Made by a program: the position numbers and the translations under genes
Assembly (NCBI RefSeq): GCF_023566055.1
Contig: NZ_JALIQP010000001.1
Location: forward strand, 704,059-768,058
Origin: Halosolutus amylolyticus
GTDB lineage: Archaea > Halobacteriota > Halobacteria > Halobacteriales > Natrialbaceae
DNA length: 64,000 bases
Direction: 5' to 3'
Notes under the pieces: model-generated
Databases searched by the model: none
Seen by the model: the letters and a program-made list of their open reading frames with translations, nothing else
Told to the model about the DNA's origin: nothing
Shown: in pieces, positions 1-10,052 of the stretch
Layout of the letters: every line of letters begins with the position of its first letter
Position numbering within the stretch: the first letter of the stretch is position 1

Positions 1-2075
1 TTGCGGCCGACGCCGCCGACCGAGACGAGTTCGAGCAGTTCGTCGCCGACGCCGTGTTCGACGCGGGCGCGCGCCTCGCGGACGGCGACGGTCCACTCGC
101 TACCGATCTCGTTCGCCAGCGACTCGGCCGCGCCGAGCAGCCACTCCGCGGTGTCGACTTTCCCGCGGAGGTCGCCAGGCCCGATCTTGTACCGCTCCGT
201 GATCGTGTCTTCGTCGTCCTCTTCCGCCCAGTCCTCGAGCAGTTTCCCCGTCTTGAGGGCCGACAGCCAGTCCTCGAAGCGCTCGTCCTCGAACTCGCTC
301 GGCGGGTCGCCCAGCAGTTCGGCCTCTCGCTCGTAGAACAGTTCGCCGTACTGCTCGTCCTCGCCCGATCGGAGGTAGAGTTCGTACATGTCGGGCGTGC
401 GCGAGACGAGTTGGTAGAGTCCGAGCGCGGTCGGTCGATCGTCGGCCGACTCCAGCCCGTGGACGATCTCGGCGGCGCTCATCGGATCGAGGTAGAGCCG
501 GGAGACGGTGTGGCCGAGGCTGGTGGCTTCGAGGTCGACCTCCTCGTCCTGACCGGCCATCTCGGCCGCGGAGGTGAAGCCGTCGGCGGCCGCCTGCTCC
601 CCCGCGTTGCCGCCGTCGCGCTCGATGAAGTCGTTTCGCTCGAGGTAGCTGAGGACGTCGTCCGCCACCCGCTCGAGTCGACCTGGTTCCGTCGATTGAC
701 TCGCGTACAGGGTCTCTTCGAGAAAGTCCAGTAGGCCCCCGCGGGTCCGGGCGAAGCCGGAGGCGATCGTCGCGAGCACGTGCGTTCGCAGGGCGGGTTC
801 GGCGGCGAGTTTCGATCGCACGGGTTCGGGATCGGCCCAGACGTAGCGATCGAACAGTTCCTCGCTCTCGTCGTGGCTCTTGGCGAGCAGGACGGCCTCG
901 CCGTAGGGGTCGAGCCCGGGGCGTCCCGCCCGGCCCATCATCTGGTGGACCTCGAGGACGTCGAGCGGGGCCATCCCGCCCGCGGTGGGGTTGAAGCGCC
1001 GCCAGTCGCGGACGACGACCCGGCGTGCGGGGGTGTTCACCCCGGCCGCGAGCGTCGGCGTGGCCGAGATCACCTTCAGGAGCCGATCGCGGAAGGCGTC
1101 CTCGACGAGCGATCGGTGTTCGCTCGCCAGGCCCGCGTGGTGGAACGCCGACCCCCGTTCGACGCACTCCGCGAGTTCCTCGCTGGTCTCCGTGTCACTG
1201 ACGTCCCGGATCTCCGCGGCGAGATCGGCCAGCTTCGACCGCTCGTCGTCGGTCAGTTCGTGGGTCGCGACCCCCCCGAGACGACGGCCAGCGGCCTCCG
1301 CGTTCCGCCGGGAGTTGACGAACACGAGCGAGGAGCCACCCTCCTGGAGGATGTCGCGGACGAGTGCGGCCTCCTGCTTTTCCGAGCCTTCGACGGGCAC
1401 CTCCCGCGTCGAGCCGTCGTCGAAGTTGAGGGCGTTGCCGTAGTGGACCCCCATCCGGAGATCGATCGGCCGCCAGTCGGTATCGACGAGCGCGGCGTCG
1501 AGCCAGTCGGCGATCTCGTCGGCGTTGCCGACCGTCGCCGAGAGCGCGACGACCTGCAACGCGGGATTCAGTTGCCGGAGTTTGGCGAGGGTGACCTCGA
1601 GCGTCGGGCCGCGGTTGGCGTCGTCGATGAGGTGAACCTCGTCGCTGACGACGCAGGTGAGATCGGCGAGCCAGTCGGCCCCGTTGCGCACGAGCGAGTC
1701 GACCTTCTCGCTGGTCGCCACGATGATGTCCTTCGTCGCGAGCCACTCGTCCGTGCTCTCGTAGTTGCCCGTCGTGACGCCGACCGTCACGCCGAACCCC
1801 TCGTAGGCCTCGAACTCGGCCTTTTTCTCGCTGGCGAGCGCTCGCAGGGGGACGATGTAGAGCGCTTTCCCGCCCCGTTCGACGGCCGACAGCATCGAGA
1901 GCGCGGCGATCATGGTCTTCCCGCTGGCGGTGGGGACGGCGGCGACGAGGTTCTCGCCCTCGGTCGCACCGGCTTCGACCGCCTCTGCCTGTGGCGGGTA
2001 GAGCTCCTCGATCCCCTCGCGCTCGAAGTGCTCGATCGCGCCGGGCGGGAGCCCCGACAGCTCCTCGACGTTCAT
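1..2075 (-). CDS. hel308: ATP-dependent DNA helicase Hel308 (partial, C-terminus beyond window)
   Basis: Superfamily 2, Ski2-like 3'-5' DNA helicase that acts at stalled replication forks in archaea. The frame stays open from ATG 2075 to the left edge, giving 691 residues; the family is usually somewhat over 700, so only the extreme C-terminus is missing. Visible motifs: Q-motif region LYPPQ near residue 26, Walker A VPTASGKT at 47-54, a DEVH box ([11 protein letters not shown]) near 145, motif [12 protein letters not shown] near 395, and the start of the C-terminal helix-hairpin-helix (SVGGVG) at the edge. The start is supported by an upstream TTTAAA box at leaderless spacing. It is divergent from the stress-protein gene. 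Identification is secure; the C-terminal end cannot be seen. Confidence 0.95.
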   Translation of the reverse strand, partial: MNVEELSGLPPGAIEHFEREGIEELYPPQAEAVEAGATEGENLVAAVPTASGKTMIAALSMLSAVERGGKALYIVPLRALASEKKAEFEAYEGFGVTVGVTTGNYESTDEWLATKDIIVATSEKVDSLVRNGADWLADLTCVVSDEVHLIDDANRGPTLEVTLAKLRQLNPALQVVALSATVGNADEIADWLDAALVDTDWRPIDLRMGVHYGNALNFDDGSTREVPVEGSEKQEAALVRDILQEGGSSLVFVNSRRNAEAAGRRLGGVATHELTDDERSKLADLAAEIRDVSDTETSEELAECVERGSAFHHAGLASEHRSLVEDAFRDRLLKVISATPTLAAGVNTPARRVVVRDWRRFNPTAGGMAPLDVLEVHQMMGRAGRPGLDPYGEAVLLAKSHDESEELFDRYVWADPEPVRSKLAAEPALRTHVLATIASGFARTRGGLLDFLEETLYASQSTEPGRLERVADDVLSYLERNDFIERDGGNAGEQAAADGFTSAAEMAGQDEEVDLEATSLGHTVSRLYLDPMSAAEIVHGLESADDRPTALGLYQLVSRTPDMYELYLRSGEDEQYGELFYEREAELLGDPPSEFEDERFEDWLSALKTGKLLEDWAEEDDEDTITERYKIGPGDLRGKVDTAEWLLGAAESLANEIGSEWTVAVREARARVEHGVGDELLELVSVGGVGR

Positions 2076-2100
2076 TACCCGGGATTGGCGCGTCCCGCGG

Positions 2101-2106
2101 TTTAAA
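2101..2106 (-). promoter_or_regulatory. TATA-like box for hel308
   Basis: TTTAAA lies 26 bp upstream of the hel308 ATG, the spacing typical of leaderless haloarchaeal transcripts. The motif is palindromic and could also serve the divergent stress-protein gene, although that start is about 65 bp away. Confidence 0.5.
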
Positions 2107-2168
2107 CTGTCGTCTTGACGGGAAGCAATCGTCGACAGATCGATGAGGGTGGCGAGCGAAGCCCGCCC

Positions 2169-2600
2169 ATGATCGACCCCGATCGAGTCCTCGTTCCCAC
2201 GTTCGGTCGCCCCGGCGAGGACGATGCCCTCGCGTACGCCCTCGAGACGTTTTCCGAGGCCGACGTGACTCTGCTCGCCGTCGTTACGCCGCTGGACGCG
2301 CCGCTCAGCGAGGGCGGCGTGCTCGAGCGAAGCGACGAGCGAACCGCGGCGGCGCGCGATCGCGCCACCCGACTCCGATCGGCGGTCGACGAGGGGGCGC
2401 GCGATCGGGTCCGGATCGAAACCGTCGAAGGGCGACCCGGAAGGGTCGTCCCCCAGTACGCGACCGAGGAAGACGTCGACCACGTCGTTCTGTCCGGCCA
2501 CGACGACGGTTCGATGGGCTTCGCGCGGCGGTTCCTCGGTCGCAGGATCGCGACCACGGTCGTCGAGCGAACGCCGCGGCCGGTAACCGTCCTCGAGTGA
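2169..2600 (+). CDS. Universal stress protein (UspA family)
   Basis: 143 residues, one Usp domain covering the whole protein. It opens with the usual first strand ([20 protein letters not shown]) and closes with a strand related to the family's G-x2-G-x9-G-(S/T) ATP-binding signature, here degenerate (SGHDDG...[12 protein letters not shown]). An ATP-binding role is therefore possible but not certain. A longer in-frame start at 2115 exists, but residues before the ATG at 2169 are not Usp-like. Cytoplasmic; the ligand and the condition of use are unknown. It is convergent with the phosphate permease gene downstream. Confidence 0.85.
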   Translation: MIDPDRVLVPTFGRPGEDDALAYALETFSEADVTLLAVVTPLDAPLSEGGVLERSDERTAAARDRATRLRSAVDEGARDRVRIETVEGRPGRVVPQYATEEDVDHVVLSGHDDGSMGFARRFLGRRIATTVVERTPRPVTVLE

Positions 2601-2643
2601 CGGCCGACACTTCGTCTGCCCTACCGGGACCCGATCGCCGACG

Positions 2644-3852
2644 TCAGCCGCCGATCGCGATCGCGAGCACCCGGTAGAGGCCGTAGCCGACGACGATCGA
2701 ACTCCCGAGCGTCAGCAGCCAGAACGTGACCGTGAACCCGATCTTGCGCCGGGAGACGCCGGCCGATCCCGCGGCCAGCCCGCCGCCGATGACCCCCGAG
2801 AGGATGATGTTGTTGAGCGAGATCGGGATCCCGAGCGCGATCGCCAGCTGCGCGATGACGAAGCCCGGCACGAGCGCCGCGATCGATCGGCGCAGGCCAA
2901 GCTGGGCGTACTCCCGGGAGGTCGCCTGCAGGAGTCGCGGCGCGCCCATCCACGCGCCGGCGAGGATGCCCGTGGCCCCGATCGCGAGCAGGGTGATTCC
3001 GGGGAGGCCGAGTTCGATCCGGAACAGGTTCTCGAGCGGGCCGGTCGCGAGCCCGACCTGCGAGCCGCCCGACGAGAAGGCGACGATGCCGCCGAGGGCG
3101 AGCAGGAACGTCCGGATCCCGCCCTCCACCGAGGCGAGGACGCGTCTGCGGATCCAGGCGAACGCGAGCGCGCCGACGCCGATCGTCACGAGGACCGTCC
3201 CGACGTCGATCCCGGCGGCCAGTTCCGGGCCGCCGCCGATCTGGCGGGAGACGAACCGCGCGAGCGTCCCCTGGTCGGCGTCGGGATCCGGGATCACGCC
3301 GAGCCTGACGTTCGCCACGATCGCGCCGACGATGCCTGCGAGAAGCGGGACGCCGATCGCCTCGGGGACGTCGTCGCGGCGCAGGGTGACCGCGGTCGCG
3401 TACGCCAGGCCGCCGGACATGAACGGAACGAGCAGCCAGAAGGTGCCGAGTCGCCGGTAGGTCGCCATCGCCGGGTCGCCGCCGAGCGAAAGCCCGACGC
3501 CCACCATCGCGCCCGTGGTCGCGAACGCCGCCGGAATCGGGTATCGCGTGTAGATACCGATCGCCATGAACGTCGCCGCGGTCAGCAGACCGGCGGTGGC
3601 CGCGAGCGGGGTGATCGCGACGCCGTCGATGAGATCCGCGCCGATGGTCTCGGAGATACTCCCGCCCTGCAAGAGCGCCCCCGCCGCCGCGAGCAGGCCG
3701 ATCACGAACGCCGCCCGCATCGTCGAGATGGCGTTCGCCCCGATCGCCGGCGCGAACGGCGGCGAGTTGCTGTTTGCACCCAGCACCCATGCCATGAACA
3801 GACAGGTCAGAATTGCGGTCCCGACGAGCACGGCGAACGACAGTGCGACCAT
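2644..3852 (-). CDS. PiT-family inorganic phosphate permease
   Basis: 402 residues with about ten hydrophobic helices. The N-terminal family signature appears as [15 protein letters not shown] near residue 25 and its inverted-repeat counterpart is in the C-terminal half ([19 protein letters not shown]). PiT proteins are cation-coupled, low-affinity phosphate (sometimes sulfate) transporters in the membrane. A TATA-like CTTTTAC lies about 29 bp upstream of the ATG. No PhoU-like gene is adjacent, so regulation cannot be inferred. Phosphate is the family default substrate, not proven here. Confidence 0.88.
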   Translation of the reverse strand: MVALSFAVLVGTAILTCLFMAWVLGANSNSPPFAPAIGANAISTMRAAFVIGLLAAAGALLQGGSISETIGADLIDGVAITPLAATAGLLTAATFMAIGIYTRYPIPAAFATTGAMVGVGLSLGGDPAMATYRRLGTFWLLVPFMSGGLAYATAVTLRRDDVPEAIGVPLLAGIVGAIVANVRLGVIPDPDADQGTLARFVSRQIGGGPELAAGIDVGTVLVTIGVGALAFAWIRRRVLASVEGGIRTFLLALGGIVAFSSGGSQVGLATGPLENLFRIELGLPGITLLAIGATGILAGAWMGAPRLLQATSREYAQLGLRRSIAALVPGFVIAQLAIALGIPISLNNIILSGVIGGGLAAGSAGVSRRKIGFTVTFWLLTLGSSIVVGYGLYRVLAIAIGG

Positions 3853-3880
3853 CTCGTCCTCCGACGTTCGGCCACGCGAC

Positions 3881-3887
3881 GTAAAAG
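3881..3887 (-). promoter_or_regulatory. TATA-like box for phosphate permease
   Basis: CTTTTAC on the minus strand sits about 29 bp before the permease ATG at 3852, at leaderless spacing. Confidence 0.35.
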
Positions 3888-3904
3888 ACTACCTCCGCTC
3901 TCGG

Positions 3905-4702
3905 CTACGCTTCCGGTTTGGAGTCCCGTTTGTCGAGGACCGCCCGGTAGTACGCGCCGTCGTCCCGGTGGACCGATCGCACCTCCCACGGCGTCCCGAT
4001 CGTCGCCTCCGCGAGTCGATCGGGGGAACAGAGGAGGAAGTGAAGCGTGGGGCCGATTTCGCGGTCGGAACTTCCGTCGCCGTCCGTAGCCTCCCGTTCG
4101 AACTCGAAGTGGAAACACCGGTGGGCGATCCCCGGCCGGGGATCCGGTCGGTAGCCGAAGAAGTCGTCGTCCAGCCGCGTCGGGTCGTAGTTGTCGACGA
4201 CGGCTAGCGCTCCACCGTCGGTGACGCGGGCGAACTCGGCGAGCAGATCGCTGATTCCCGCCAGCGACCCGCCGAGACCGAGTTGCGTTCCGACGCAGAG
4301 GACCGCCCCGAACCGGTCCCGATCGAACGCGAGGTCGAACATGTCCATCTCCAGGGGATTCTCGACGCCGCGTTCGCTCGCGGCCGCGACGGCGCCCGGA
4401 CTCGCGTCGATCGCCGTTACGTCGACGTCGCGCTCTTGCCACCACAGTGCGTGCTGGCCGGCGCCACAGCCAATGTCGAGAGTCGGCTCCCTGTCGGCCA
4501 GCCGCGACAGCAGAGCGACCCAGTCGTCGTCCCACTCTTTTGGGGGTTCGAAGTAGAACTCCTCGACGCGGCCGTCCTGTGTGTCCGCCCCGTCGCGGTA
4601 GCGCAGGCGTCCGGGCGCTCCCCGCTGGAACGCCAGCATGGCTCGTCCGAGCGGATCGGCGGTCTCGCGCGATTCGATCGGTCGCTGACGGTCGACTGTC
4701 AT
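3905..4702 (-). CDS. Class I SAM-dependent methyltransferase
   Basis: 265 residues. Rossmann-fold motif I is clear (TLDIGCGAGQHALWW, about residues 74-88), followed by motif II (VTAIDASPGA) and a later acidic strand (ALAVVDNYDPT). The substrate is unknown; the family includes small-molecule methylases and proteins of unknown target. A 40-residue in-frame extension to 4822 looks like intergenic sequence. The ATG at 4702 has a TATTATC-type box at the right distance, so that start was chosen. Divergent from the ferredoxin gene. Confidence 0.8.
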   Translation of the reverse strand: MTVDRQRPIESRETADPLGRAMLAFQRGAPGRLRYRDGADTQDGRVEEFYFEPPKEWDDDWVALLSRLADREPTLDIGCGAGQHALWWQERDVDVTAIDASPGAVAAASERGVENPLEMDMFDLAFDRDRFGAVLCVGTQLGLGGSLAGISDLLAEFARVTDGGALAVVDNYDPTRLDDDFFGYRPDPRPGIAHRCFHFEFEREATDGDGSSDREIGPTLHFLLCSPDRLAEATIGTPWEVRSVHRDDGAYYRAVLDKRDSKPEA

Positions 4703-4724
4703 AGCCGGATCGACGCCGCGATCG

Positions 4725-4734
4725 ATAATAAAAT
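4725..4734 (-). promoter_or_regulatory. TATA box for methyltransferase gene
   Basis: TTTTATTATC on the minus strand, 23-32 bp upstream of ATG 4702, in a locally AT-rich stretch between divergent genes. Confidence 0.55.
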
Positions 4735-4866
4735 CACGATGACATATGGTTCCGTGTAACGTATAGCACGATTGGCGAGGCGGGGGCGCGGCGACGAACA
4801 CGGCTGGAGACGCGGCTCTCACGTGGTCCCGTCACTGCTTTACCGTCGTCACCCGAACCTCCGCCC

Positions 4867-5112
4867 ATGAAAGTCGAATTCGACGAGGACACCTGCATCG
4901 GGATGTTCCAGTGCGTCGCAGAGTGGGACGCCTTCCAGAAGGACAAGTCGCGCGGGAAAGCGGTCCTCGAGGACAGTGAGGAGGTCGAGGACGGGGTCTT
5001 CGTCCGCGAGGTGCCCGAGGACGCCGAACTCGACGCGAAGTTCGCCGCCCGATCGTGTCCCGTCGACGCGATCAGGATCTACGACGACGACGGCGAGCAG
5101 TTGATCCCGTAA
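4867..5112 (+). CDS. Small ferredoxin, probably [3Fe-4S]
   Basis: 81 residues, strongly acidic. Cys10 and Cys16 (CIGMFQC) and Cys64 followed by Pro (RSCPVDAI) give the three-cysteine pattern of single-cluster ferredoxins such as those that serve cytochrome P450s; the fourth cysteine of a [4Fe-4S] site is missing. It probably carries single electrons in the cytoplasm. No partner oxidoreductase is adjacent. Separated by about 110 bp from the hydrolase gene on the same strand. Family assignment is good; cluster type is inferred from the cysteine count. Confidence 0.8.
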   Translation: MKVEFDEDTCIGMFQCVAEWDAFQKDKSRGKAVLEDSEEVEDGVFVREVPEDAELDAKFAARSCPVDAIRIYDDDGEQLIP

Positions 5113-5225
5113 CAGCCGTACACCGGGGTCGGTCGACGGCGGCAGTGACGGACCGTCGACGGGGCGGTTCGGTTCGCCGGCGGACATCACAATTGTCATC
5201 AGGAACTGTCGCCTATCCAGCCGGT

Positions 5226-5633
5226 ATGGAGATCTTTTTCAGCGGCTCCATCAGGGGTGGCCGGTCGGACGTCGACATCTACGCGGCCCTCATCGATCTC
5301 CTCGAGCGACACGGCGAGGTACTCACCGAACACGTCGAGGCCGAAGAGACGGCCCAGGGGCTCTCCGATGCCGACATTCACGAGCAGGACGTCGCCTGGC
5401 TCCGGCAGGCCGACGTCGTCGTGGCCGAGGTGACGACGCCCAGTCTCGGCGTCGGCTACGAACTCGGGCGAGCGGTCCAGTGGGAGAAACCGGTGCTCTG
5501 TCTCTACCGGCCCGACGGGGACCACGACCTCTCCGCCATGATCCGGGGCAACGACGCGGTGACCGTCGAGGAGTACCGCGACCCCGCGACCCTCGAACCC
5601 GTCCTCGCGTCGTTCGTCGACGAACACCGATAA
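5226..5633 (+). CDS. Nucleoside 2-deoxyribosyltransferase/DNPH1-like N-glycosidase
   Basis: 135 residues. It begins MEIFFSGSIRGG, the characteristic first strand of the 2'-deoxynucleoside 5'-phosphate N-hydrolase (DNPH1/RCL) branch, and carries the downstream Asp and Glu active-site region (ADVVVAEVTTPSLGVGYELGRA, about residues 68-89) where the family places its catalytic Glu. Likely role: cleavage of the glycosidic bond of (modified) deoxynucleotides for pool sanitation or salvage. The 57-residue in-frame upstream extension is Arg-rich and not protein-like, so the ATG at 5226 is used. Confidence 0.75.
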   Translation: MEIFFSGSIRGGRSDVDIYAALIDLLERHGEVLTEHVEAEETAQGLSDADIHEQDVAWLRQADVVVAEVTTPSLGVGYELGRAVQWEKPVLCLYRPDGDHDLSAMIRGNDAVTVEEYRDPATLEPVLASFVDEHR

Positions 5634-5791
5634 CGGCGGGACCGGACGCTCGTCAGCGTCCCAGCGCCGCGTCCACCAGTTTCGATTCGACCGCTCGGAG
5701 CAACGTCGACGCCGCGCTCTCCGATCAGCCCGGTTCGCCCGCGTCGATCCGCAGGGGCGATTCCGATCGCTCGCGCCCGAGGCGGACGGCG

Positions 5792-5797
5792 AAAAAA
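5792..5797 (-). terminator. T-tract terminator after malate dehydrogenase
   Basis: Six T residues on the minus strand, about 18 nt after the mdh stop codon, preceded by GC-rich sequence: an archaeal oligo-T terminator candidate. Confidence 0.45.
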
Positions 5798-5814
5798 CCG
5801 GGTGGCGTGGGCGA

Positions 5815-6729
5815 CTACGAAATCTTGTCGTACTGCTCCGAGAGCTTCTCGGCGGCCTCGCCGAGCTGGTTGCGCTCGAACTCGGTCAGGTCCCACTCGA
5901 CGATCTCCTCGACGCCGTTCGAACCCAGCTTCACCGGGACGCCGAAGGCGGTGTCCTCGTGGCCGTACTCGCCCTCGAGTGCGACGCTGCCGGGCAGGAC
6001 TTCGCCCGTGTCCCGGAGGATGGCCTCGACCATGTGCCCGACGCCGGTCGCCGGCCCCCACTCGGTCGCGCCCTTCTTCTCGATGACGTTCATCGCGGAG
6101 GTCTGGAGTTCCGAGAGGAGTTCCTCCTTCTCGTCCTCGTCAAACGAGAGGTCCTGCCCGTCGACGCGCACCTTGGAGAAGACGGGGACCTGGGCGTCGC
6201 CGTGTTCGCCGAGGATCGTCGCGTCGACGTTCTGGACCGGCGCGTCGAAGCGCTGGGAGATGACGTAGCGGAACCTGGCGGAGTCGAGTCGGCCGCCGAA
6301 CCCGATCACCTTCTCGCGGGCCCGATCGCCCGTCTCGTAGAGGTGGCGGTTCAGCAGGTCGACCGGGTTCGACGTGGTGACGGTGATGAAGTCGTCGTTG
6401 TGCTCGGCGAGCGAGGAGCCGATGTCCTCCATGATGGGCGCGTTGTCGCCCGCGAGGTCGATCCGCGTCTGGCCGGGCTGGCGCGGGATGCCGGCCGTGA
6501 TGACGACCACGTCCGAGCCGGCGGTGTCCTCGTAGCCGCCCTGTCGGATCGTCGTGTTCGAGTCGTAGGCTACCCCGTGGTTGGTGTCGGCAGCCTGGCC
6601 GATCGTGTCGTCTTCCTTGTCCGGAATGTCGACGAACACGAGTTCGTCTGCCACGTCCCGAAGCGCGATGTTGTAGCCTGCGGCGGCCCCGACCGTGCCG
6701 GCCGCGCCGACCACGCTAACTTTCGTCAT
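5815..6729 (-). CDS. mdh: Malate dehydrogenase (LDH-like, halophilic)
   Basis: 304 residues, the length of the well-studied Haloarcula enzyme. N-terminal NAD-binding motif [13 protein letters not shown], the substrate-loop region IPRQPGQTR with the Arg/Gln that select malate/oxaloacetate, catalytic region TSNPVDLL, and catalytic His in [10 protein letters not shown]. Catalyses reversible NAD-dependent oxidation of malate to oxaloacetate in the citric-acid cycle; the family is a salt-dependent tetramer in the cytoplasm. The start at 6729 agrees with family N-termini and is leaderless (TTTAAC about 28 bp upstream). No operon partner. Confidence 0.96.
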   Translation of the reverse strand: MTKVSVVGAAGTVGAAAGYNIALRDVADELVFVDIPDKEDDTIGQAADTNHGVAYDSNTTIRQGGYEDTAGSDVVVITAGIPRQPGQTRIDLAGDNAPIMEDIGSSLAEHNDDFITVTTSNPVDLLNRHLYETGDRAREKVIGFGGRLDSARFRYVISQRFDAPVQNVDATILGEHGDAQVPVFSKVRVDGQDLSFDEDEKEELLSELQTSAMNVIEKKGATEWGPATGVGHMVEAILRDTGEVLPGSVALEGEYGHEDTAFGVPVKLGSNGVEEIVEWDLTEFERNQLGEAAEKLSEQYDKIS

Positions 6730-6882
6730 ACCACGTAAAAATGGACCTCCATCCGCGTTAAATCCGTCGGATTCTCCCACGCGAACCCGAACGTGACGAT
6801 ATATGATACGTCGATCGTCGAACCTGGCGCGCCCGATCGGCGTTCCAGAACGCCTTTCGTTACCGTTCGACTGACGATTCGT

Positions 6883-8097
6883 ATGCATCGGAACGATCGC
6901 GCGATCGCCCGATTCGCCATGCTCGGGCACGCGACGTTCCACTGGTACGAACTCACGATCCCGCTCTTCGTGGTGGTCTGGCTGGACGCGTTCGACGTCT
7001 CGCCGGCCGTCCTGGGAACGGTGGTCGCGGTGGGGTACGCGCTCGTCGGCGTCGGTGCGCTCCCGAGCGGCGCGCTCGCGGACGCGTACGGGTCGCGACG
7101 GCTCGTCCTCCTCTCGATGGCCGGGATGAGTGGCGGGTTCGTGCTCGTCGGTCTCGCCCCGACGGTCCCGGTTCTGGGACTCGCGCTGGTGGTCTGGGGG
7201 GCCGCGGCGAGCCTCTACCACCCGGCAGGACTCTCGCTCATCACCCGCGGTTCGGAACGACAGGGAACCGTCCTCGCGTACCACGGCGTCGCGGGCAACG
7301 TCGGGACCGCGATCGGGCCCCTCGTTGCGGCGCTCCTGCTCACGGTCTTCGACTGGCGACTCGTCGCCGGTCTGTTCGTCCTCCCGACCGTCGTCGGCAT
7401 CCTCGTCGCCGCCCGACTCGATTTCGACGAACGGGCGGCAGTCGATCCCGGGAGCGAATCTGTGCGGCCGGACGCCGGCGATCGACTTTCCAGGGTTGTC
7501 GCCCGGACCCGACTGCTGTTCGTCGGCGGCTTCCTCGTCGTGTTCGCCATCGCGATCCTCGCGGGCACGTACTACCGTGGCCTGTTCACGTTCCTGCCGG
7601 ACGTCCTCGCCGGACTCCCGGTCTTCGAACCCGTCGAGGTCGCGGGCGAGACGTTCGAACCGAGCCAATACGTCTACGCGGGGCTGTTACTGATCGGGGC
7701 TGCCGGCCAGTTCGTCGGGGGTACGGTGAGCGACAGGCGATCGCCGGAGCGAGCGATCGTCGTCGCGTTCGCCGCGTTGCTGGCCGTCACGGCTCTGTTC
7801 CCGTTCGTCACGTCGGCCGGACTGGTCGCGACGATCGCCGTCTGTGCGGCGCTCGGCTTCGTCGTCTTCGCGGAGGTGCCGATCCACCAGGCGCTCATCG
7901 GCGAGTACGTTCCGGCGGAGATCCAGGGGCTCTCCTTCGGCTACACCTACCTCGGCGTCTTCGGAATCGGTGCCGCGGGGGCCTCGATCGCCGGGATCGC
8001 CCTCACCTACGGCGGCCCGACCCTGCTGTTCGCCGCACTCGCGACGCTCCCCGCAACCGCGCTCGTCCTCGCGGGCGTCCTCCTCACCCGATCGTAG
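6883..8097 (+). CDS. MFS transporter
   Basis: 404 residues with about 12 hydrophobic helices. The A-motif-like loop between helices 2 and 3 is present ([12 protein letters not shown]), with a degenerate copy in the second half ([12 protein letters not shown]). The start at 6883 was chosen because the 30 residues before it are not hydrophobic or conserved in character. Substrate unknown; one helix contains a Tyr-His-Pro stretch (LYHPAGLSL), which recurs in some exporters of this type. No regulator is adjacent. Confidence 0.8.
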   Translation: MHRNDRAIARFAMLGHATFHWYELTIPLFVVVWLDAFDVSPAVLGTVVAVGYALVGVGALPSGALADAYGSRRLVLLSMAGMSGGFVLVGLAPTVPVLGLALVVWGAAASLYHPAGLSLITRGSERQGTVLAYHGVAGNVGTAIGPLVAALLLTVFDWRLVAGLFVLPTVVGILVAARLDFDERAAVDPGSESVRPDAGDRLSRVVARTRLLFVGGFLVVFAIAILAGTYYRGLFTFLPDVLAGLPVFEPVEVAGETFEPSQYVYAGLLLIGAAGQFVGGTVSDRRSPERAIVVAFAALLAVTALFPFVTSAGLVATIAVCAALGFVVFAEVPIHQALIGEYVPAEIQGLSFGYTYLGVFGIGAAGASIAGIALTYGGPTLLFAALATLPATALVLAGVLLTRS

Positions 8098-8155
8098 GGC
8101 GGGCTCGTGGCGCGGGATCGAACGCGTCTTTGCGCTCGCCGTCTCGCGCTCCCGT

Positions 8156-8602
8156 ATGCGCGTCAGCGTCATCGGCGGCGGCACGATCACGGACGAGGAG
8201 ACCGACGTCGCGGCGGCAGTCGGCCGCGAACTCGGGTCCCGGGGCCACACGGTCGTCTGCGGCGGCCGCGGCGGGACGATGGAAGCGGTCTGTCGCGGCG
8301 CCAAAGCCGCGGGCGGGTCGACGATCGGAATTCTCCCGAGCGATCGCCCGGACGAGGCGAACGACTACGTCGACACGGCCATCGCGACCGGTCTCGGCCA
8401 CGCTCGCAACGCGCTCGTCCCGCTGAACGGCGACGCGGTCATCGCGCTCGCCGGAGGTCACGGGACGCTCACCGAAATCGGCTTCGCGGGCATCTACGAT
8501 CGACCGATCGTCGGGCTGGGAACCCACGACGTACCCGGCGTCGAGACAGTCGAGACGCCCGCGGCGGCCGTCGACGCGGTGGAGGACGCGGTCCGTAGCT
8601 GA
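8156..8602 (+). CDS. LOG-like Rossmann protein (TIGR00725 type)
   Basis: 148 residues. Glycine-rich motifs VIGGGTITDEE at the N-terminus, CGGRGGTMEAVCRGAKAAGG around 37-56 and AGGHGTLTEIGFA around 100-112. The last is the diagnostic motif of the lysine-decarboxylase-like/LOG fold, which binds nucleotide phosphoribosyl groups. LOG enzymes hydrolyse nucleoside monophosphates to free base, but this short branch is poorly characterised, so the reaction is not claimed. It starts 58 bp after the MFS gene on the same strand. Confidence 0.75.
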   Translation: MRVSVIGGGTITDEETDVAAAVGRELGSRGHTVVCGGRGGTMEAVCRGAKAAGGSTIGILPSDRPDEANDYVDTAIATGLGHARNALVPLNGDAVIALAGGHGTLTEIGFAGIYDRPIVGLGTHDVPGVETVETPAAAVDAVEDAVRS

Positions 8603-8670
8603 GACCGACGGGGCCGACGACGATCGGCGCGAACCGGCAGGACCTTTTCCTGCCGCGACCTGCCGCCGAT

Positions 8671-9117
8671 ATGACCGATCGCGACGAGGGCTCGTACACG
8701 ATCCGCGAGGAACTCCCCGACCCGGAGACGTTCGCCGCGCTCCGCGAGGCGGCCGGGATGACGTCCCGATCGATCGAGGGAATCGAACGGGGCCTCCCGA
8801 ACTCGCTCTACGGCGTGATCGCGGTCCACGACCCGACCGGCGAGGTGGTCGGCATGGGCCGGATCGTCGGCGACGACGGTACCGTCTATCAGATTTCGGA
8901 TATGGCCGTCCGTCCGGATCACCAGCGGCAGGGACTCGGGAGCCGGATCATGGACCACCTCGAATCGTACGTCGAGGAGACGGCTCCGCCGGGCGCGTAC
9001 GTCAACCTCGTGGCCGACGTCGACGGCTTCTACGAGCGATTCGGCTTCGAGGAGACCCGGCCCGCCTCGAAGGGGATGTATCGCCGAGTGGAGTGCGACG
9101 ACGGGGCCGATCGGTAG
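8671..9117 (+). CDS. GNAT-family N-acetyltransferase
   Basis: 148 residues. The acetyl-CoA pyrophosphate-binding motif R/Q-x-x-G-x-G is present as HQRQGLGSRIM near residue 92, after a beta-bulge strand (ISDMAVRPD). The C-terminal YERFGFEETRP is typical of the fold. The acceptor is unknown; small GNATs of this type act on amines, amino acids or protein N-termini. It lies 68 bp after the LOG-like gene on the same strand. Confidence 0.85.
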   Translation: MTDRDEGSYTIREELPDPETFAALREAAGMTSRSIEGIERGLPNSLYGVIAVHDPTGEVVGMGRIVGDDGTVYQISDMAVRPDHQRQGLGSRIMDHLESYVEETAPPGAYVNLVADVDGFYERFGFEETRPASKGMYRRVECDDGADR

Positions 9118-9254
9118 CCGGCCTGTGCCGATCGGGCCGGCGTCGACCCCCGATCGGTGCGGTGACGACCCGTAGCCAGGGGCGGGGCAACCCTCGATCG
9201 ATCGGGACTCCATACTTCGCAGGTTTTTCGACACTCCAGCGTCTCTAGACGCAC

Positions 9255-10022
9255 ATGAGCGACTTCGACAAGGAAGCCGAGCGCGAGAAACTTCGCGAGA
9301 AGTACGAGCGCGACAAGGCCGAACGGGAGGCTACCCAGCGGATGAGCGATCTCTTGCTCAAGGGGGCCACGATGACGAACACCCACTGTGGCACCTGTGG
9401 TGACCCGCTTTTCCAGCAGGACGGCACGACGTTCTGTCCGAGCTGTCACGGCAACCCCGACGCCGTCGAGGGGACGGACCTCGAGGCCCAGCCGGCCGAG
9501 GAGTCCGCCGGCGGCGACGCGACCGACGAGGCTGACGCCGCCGAATCCGGCGACGAGACCGCTACAGCGATCGATCGCGGCGACGGCGAACCCGGCGACT
9601 CGGCCTCCGAAACCGCTGGCGACGGCCGACCTGAATCGGCCCGGGACGGAACGTCACCGGCCGGGGAAGCGACGCGGGGGTTCGATTCGAACGCGACGGC
9701 CATCGACGAACCGGGCGACGGCGAGGAGACGACGTCCCGATCGCCGGCGGAGACGGGCCGCGAGGCCCGGACGCCGTCGCGGCGCGATTCGTCCGGGCGT
9801 GAGTCGTCGGCCCGATCGGCCCGCGAGGGGACCGCACCGTCGCGTCGATCGTCCCCGGCGCGGGAGTCGCCCGCGGGCGATCTCGACGCCGCCCACGCCT
9901 CGCTCGTCGCCGCCCTCGAGAAGTTCGCCGCCGAGGCGGCCGAGGCGGACGATCCGCGCTACGCGAGGGAGTGTCTCGAGGCCGCGCGCGAGGCGAGCGA
10001 GACGCTCGACGTGCTTCGGTGA
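9255..10022 (+). CDS. Zinc-ribbon protein, Sjogren/scleroderma autoantigen 1 family
   Basis: 255 residues in three parts: a charged N-terminal helix (residues 1-30), a zinc ribbon with two Cys pairs (CGTC near 45 and CPSC near 61) inside the family signature LLLKGATMT, then a long low-complexity Ser/Glu/Gly/Arg linker (about 75-205) ending in a C-terminal helix rich in Ala and Glu. The zinc-ribbon block is the conserved core of PF06677. The biochemical role of archaeal members is unknown. The linker is probably disordered. Convergent with hef. Confidence 0.8.
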   Translation: MSDFDKEAEREKLREKYERDKAEREATQRMSDLLLKGATMTNTHCGTCGDPLFQQDGTTFCPSCHGNPDAVEGTDLEAQPAEESAGGDATDEADAAESGDETATAIDRGDGEPGDSASETAGDGRPESARDGTSPAGEATRGFDSNATAIDEPGDGEETTSRSPAETGREARTPSRRDSSGRESSARSAREGTAPSRRSSPARESPAGDLDAAHASLVAALEKFAAEAAEADDPRYARECLEAAREASETLDVLR

Positions 10023-10052
10023 CGGCCCGCTGACGATCGCCGGACACGGGGC

